Positions 61,865 to 64,000 of a DNA stretch of 64,000 bases are shown one piece after another (position 1 is the stretch's first letter; the number at the start of each line of letters is the position of its first letter). Under the pieces are notes generated by a model. It was not told the origin of the DNA, did not search any database, and worked only from the letters and a program-made list of their open reading frames with translations. This DNA is from Clostridiales bacterium (GTDB taxonomy: Bacteria; Bacillota; Clostridia; Oscillospirales; UBA644). Both the position numbers and the translations under genes were made by a program. The stretch spans positions 27,833 to 91,832 of the forward strand of contig QAKR01000043.1 in assembly GCA_003343705.1 (NCBI GenBank), written 5' to 3'.

Positions 61865-62451
61865 TTGTATAGATTGTTCTCCTTAATGTATTTTTCAACG
61901 GCGGCAGGTAAATATCCGCTAAAATCCGCACCGTTTTTTATTTTCTCGCGTATCTGCGTTGACGACACCACGAAAGGTGATGTTTCAAATACTTTGATAT
62001 TTGCACCGTATTTATCTTTTAAATACTTTGCATGTGTGTTTAGTTTATTAAGATCATCACCGGTTCGTGAAAGGACTACAACTGTACATATTTTAAAAAT
62101 ATCTTCAAATCTGTGCCAGACTGTTTCTATATTCAAAATCATGTCTGAGCCCATATAAAGATATAGATCATCATCGTATTGTTTAAAATATTCAAGAGTG
62201 TCAATTGTATAGCTTTTACCGCCTCGCTGAATTTCAAAATCGCTTACTTCAGAAATATCTCCAAATGCAATCTCTGCCATTTTCAATCTGTCTTCATCAC
62301 TTACAACACGTAAAAGTTTTTTATGAGGAGGTGTCCCGGTTACTGTAACAATAGCTTTATCAAGTGATGCATTTTTTATAAAATTTTCAAGAGCCTTTCT
62401 GTGTCCCAGATGAGGGGGGTTAAAAGTTCCGCCAAAAATCCCTGTTCTCAT
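61858..62451 (-). CDS. nadD: Nicotinate mononucleotide adenylyltransferase
   Basis: A 197-residue enzyme with GGTFNPPHLGH (7-17), the nucleotidyltransferase HxGH motif, and a C-terminal ISSTQIR-type motif (VSSTQIREKIKNG). It makes deamido-NAD+ from nicotinate mononucleotide and ATP. Overlaps yhbY by 4 bp and yqeK by 7 bp. Confidence 0.95.
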   Translation of the reverse strand: MRTGIFGGTFNPPHLGHRKALENFIKNASLDKAIVTVTGTPPHKKLLRVVSDEDRLKMAEIAFGDISEVSDFEIQRGGKSYTIDTLEYFKQYDDDLYLYMGSDMILNIETVWHRFEDIFKICTVVVLSRTGDDLNKLNTHAKYLKDKYGANIKVFETSPFVVSSTQIREKIKNGADFSGYLPAAVEKYIKENNLYKC

Positions 62452-62735
62452 TTAGGTAAAACAATAATAGGCTTTTTTGCGGGACGATAAAGAACAGCTT
62501 TTGCCCCTATTACCTGAACAACATCTCCACCAACCTGAGAAACTATATCATTAGCTATATCACGTATCGGTGTCATTGCGCTTTCAAGACATTTAATTTT
62601 TATTAATTCACGAGCTTCCAAAGCATCATCTGCCTGTTTAAGAACGTTATCCGTGACCCCGTCCTTACCTATAATTAATATTACATCATAATTATTTGCC
62701 AATCCACGTAAAAAAGCGCGTTGTTTACTTGTCAT
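62448..62735 (-). CDS. yhbY: YhbY-family ribosome-associated RNA-binding protein
   Basis: A 95-residue CRM-domain protein with TSKQRAFLRGLANN at the N-terminus and the GxxG loop in IIGKDGVTDNV. Associated with pre-50S particles. The ATG follows AAGGAG. Overlaps rdgB by 11 bp. Confidence 0.94.
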   Translation of the reverse strand: MTSKQRAFLRGLANNYDVILIIGKDGVTDNVLKQADDALEARELIKIKCLESAMTPIRDIANDIVSQVGGDVVQVIGAKAVLYRPAKKPIIVLPK

Positions 62736-63315
62736 TTATTTTCTCCTTAATAACCGGGACGATTTTTTCAAGGGCGCGTCCGCGGTGGCTTATTTTATTT
62801 TTTTGTTCACTGTCAAGCTCTGCAAATGTTTTCTTGTACTCTTCCACATAAAAAAGGGGGTCGTATCCAAATCCGTTTTCACCTTGAGGAGATTTAAGAA
62901 TTATGCCCTCACACTCACCACGGGAAAAGAATTTTTCTCCGTTTGGTAAATAAAAACATATCGCCGAAACAAACCGGGCTTTTCGGTTATCTTTATTTTC
63001 AAGATTTTTCAGAAGCAACTCGTTGTTTTTTTGGTCATTAGTATCTTCCCCGCCATAACGTGCCGAATAAACTCCAGGGGCGCCATCCAACACATCAACG
63101 GAAAGTCCACTATCGTCCGCAATTGAAGGTAGCCCAGACGCTTTACAAGCACTTACAGCTTTTATTTCAGCATTTTCTTCAAAAGTATTTCCGGTTTCTT
63201 CTGGTTCGGAATCAACACCTGCTTCTGAAAGTGATAAAACATCAAACTCATCACCGAGAATGGATTTGAGTTCTGCAAGCTTCTTTTTATTATTCGATGC
63301 TAAAAGTATTCTCAT
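62725..63315 (-). CDS. rdgB: XTP/dITP diphosphatase (Ham1/RdgB)
   Basis: About 196 residues. The family start RILLASNNKKKLAEL and the SADDSGLSVDVLDGAPGVYSARY-like segment (IADDSGLSVDVLDGAPGVYS) and FGYDPLFY are present. It removes non-canonical purine nucleotides. A GTG at 63324 is in frame, but AGGTGAT places the ATG at 63315. Confidence 0.95.
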   Translation of the reverse strand: MRILLASNNKKKLAELKSILGDEFDVLSLSEAGVDSEPEETGNTFEENAEIKAVSACKASGLPSIADDSGLSVDVLDGAPGVYSARYGGEDTNDQKNNELLLKNLENKDNRKARFVSAICFYLPNGEKFFSRGECEGIILKSPQGENGFGYDPLFYVEEYKKTFAELDSEQKNKISHRGRALEKIVPVIKEKINDK

Positions 63316-63316
63316 T

Positions 63317-64000
63317 CTAATCACCTATTAACGCTTTTGCAAAATCCGTAGGATTGAAATATTGCAAATCGTCCATTTGCTCTCCAACACCCACAAGCTT
63401 TACGGGAACACCAGTTACATCTTTAACGGCAATTGTTACACCGCCTTTTGCAGTTCCGTCAAGTTTTGTAAGCACAACGCCTGTAACACCTACAACTTCT
63501 TTAAAGTCTCTAGCCTGTGCAATTGCGTTCTGGCCTGTTGTAGCATCCACAACTAAAAGAATTTCTTTGTCCGCATCGGGAAGCTCTCGATTTATAACGC
63601 GCATTATCTTTTCTAGCTCACCCATAAGATTTTTTTTATTATGAAGTCGGCCTGCTGTATCGCAAATTACAACATCAGCATTACGTGCCGAAGCAGCTTT
63701 TATAGCATCAAAAACAACTGCAGCAGGGTCAGATCCGTCTTGATGCTTAACAATATCTATTCCCGCACGTTCCGCCCATATAGAAATCTGATCAATAGCC
63801 GCAGCTCGGAACGTATCCGCTGCCGCTATTATAACCTTTTTTCCGTCTTCTGTCAAGCGATGTGCAAGTTTTCCGATTGTTGTCGTTTTTCCGACACCGT
63901 TTACGCCTACAACAAGGATTATGGACGGTTTTGTTGATATATTTAACTCGTTACCACCTGTCATAAGATCCGCAATAATTTCGGCAAGTGCATTTTTCAG
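63317..64000 (-). CDS. ftsY: Signal recognition particle receptor FtsY, C-terminal part (start outside window)
   Basis: The frame continues to the window edge, giving about 227 residues, the NG GTPase domain only; the N-terminal acidic region is outside. G1 is [15 protein letters not shown], then DTAGRLHN (G3), [10 protein letters not shown] (G4) and GVGEQMDDL. FtsY binds SRP at the membrane to deliver nascent membrane proteins. It is the first gene of the minus-strand operon as far as can be seen, 1 bp before rdgB. Confidence 0.95.
   Translation of the reverse strand: MKNALAEIIADLMTGGNELNISTKPSIILVVGVNGVGKTTTIGKLAHRLTEDGKKVIIAAADTFRAAAIDQISIWAERAGIDIVKHQDGSDPAAVVFDAIKAASARNADVVICDTAGRLHNKKNLMGELEKIMRVINRELPDADKEILLVVDATTGQNAIAQARDFKEVVGVTGVVLTKLDGTAKGGVTIAVKDVTGVPVKLVGVGEQMDDLQYFNPTDFAKALIGD

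Noticed and set aside
1..64000. Prophage, insertion sequence or integrative element
   Set aside because: I found no integrase, transposase, relaxase or phage structural gene, and codon use and gene density look even; only the tRNA-Leu flank hints at an old event.

Overview
The window looks like a low-GC, Gram-positive, spore-forming anaerobe of the class Clostridia, probably near the Oscillospiraceae/Ruminococcaceae. This is inferred from AT-rich DNA, strong Shine-Dalgarno sites, the conserved Firmicutes run yicC-remA-gmk-rpoZ-priA-def-fmt-yugP-rlmN-prpC-prkC-rsgA-thiN, a DnaD/DnaI-type helicase-loading pair, the spore-germination protein YpeB, dockerin/cohesin-type modules, and no sign of an outer membrane. 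I see no rRNA, CRISPR array, insertion sequence or prophage. There are two tRNA genes (Gln-CUG and Leu-GAG).

Layout. 1-6.5 kb: the end of an adenine deaminase, a NodB-type deacetylase and a four-gene BMP/Nup-type nucleoside ABC importer, suggesting purine salvage. 6.7-9.2 kb: two tandem paralogous secreted proteins ending in dockerins, with an unusual N-terminal architecture. 9.3-14.2 kb: YpeB without SleB, DnaD plus helicase loader, a short-chain dehydrogenase and TspO. 14.1-18.8 kb, minus strand: a large secreted cohesin/dockerin/glycosidase-like protein, an EamA exporter and a riboflavin ECF S-component behind an FMN riboswitch and terminator. 18.9-26 kb: prfA, an internally duplicated membrane protein, tRNA-Gln, a serine hydrolase, a LytTR regulator with a LiaF-like membrane partner, small proteins, and an L-rhamnose isomerase served by a palindromic divergent promoter. 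26-32.6 kb, minus strand: an [FeFe]-hydrogenase-like protein, a FAD/Rieske oxidoreductase, a DUF255 thioredoxin-fold protein, superoxide dismutase and membrane proteins. 32.8-34.2 kb: an XRE regulator fused to a cysteine-rich 15-residue-repeat solenoid, a 39-bp palindrome over its predicted promoter, and tRNA-Leu. 34.4-46 kb: the core housekeeping operon. 46.7-58 kb: surface-glycan genes on two convergent strands (glycosyltransferases, LicD, CDP-ribitol synthesis genes, an O-antigen-ligase/polymerase-like protein, a flippase). 58-64 kb, minus strand: a lipoprotein, leuS, rsfS, yqeK, nadD, yhbY, rdgB and partial ftsY.

The least explained parts are the tandem dockerin proteins with their cohesin-bearing neighbour, the XRE-solenoid gene with its palindrome, the LicD-TarI-TarJ cassette (a possible ribitol-phosphate decoration route without a polymerase), the LytTR/LiaF-like pair with candidate direct-repeat operators, and the duplicated membrane protein beside prfA. 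All functional statements rest on reading the sequence and on family knowledge; no database search was run.
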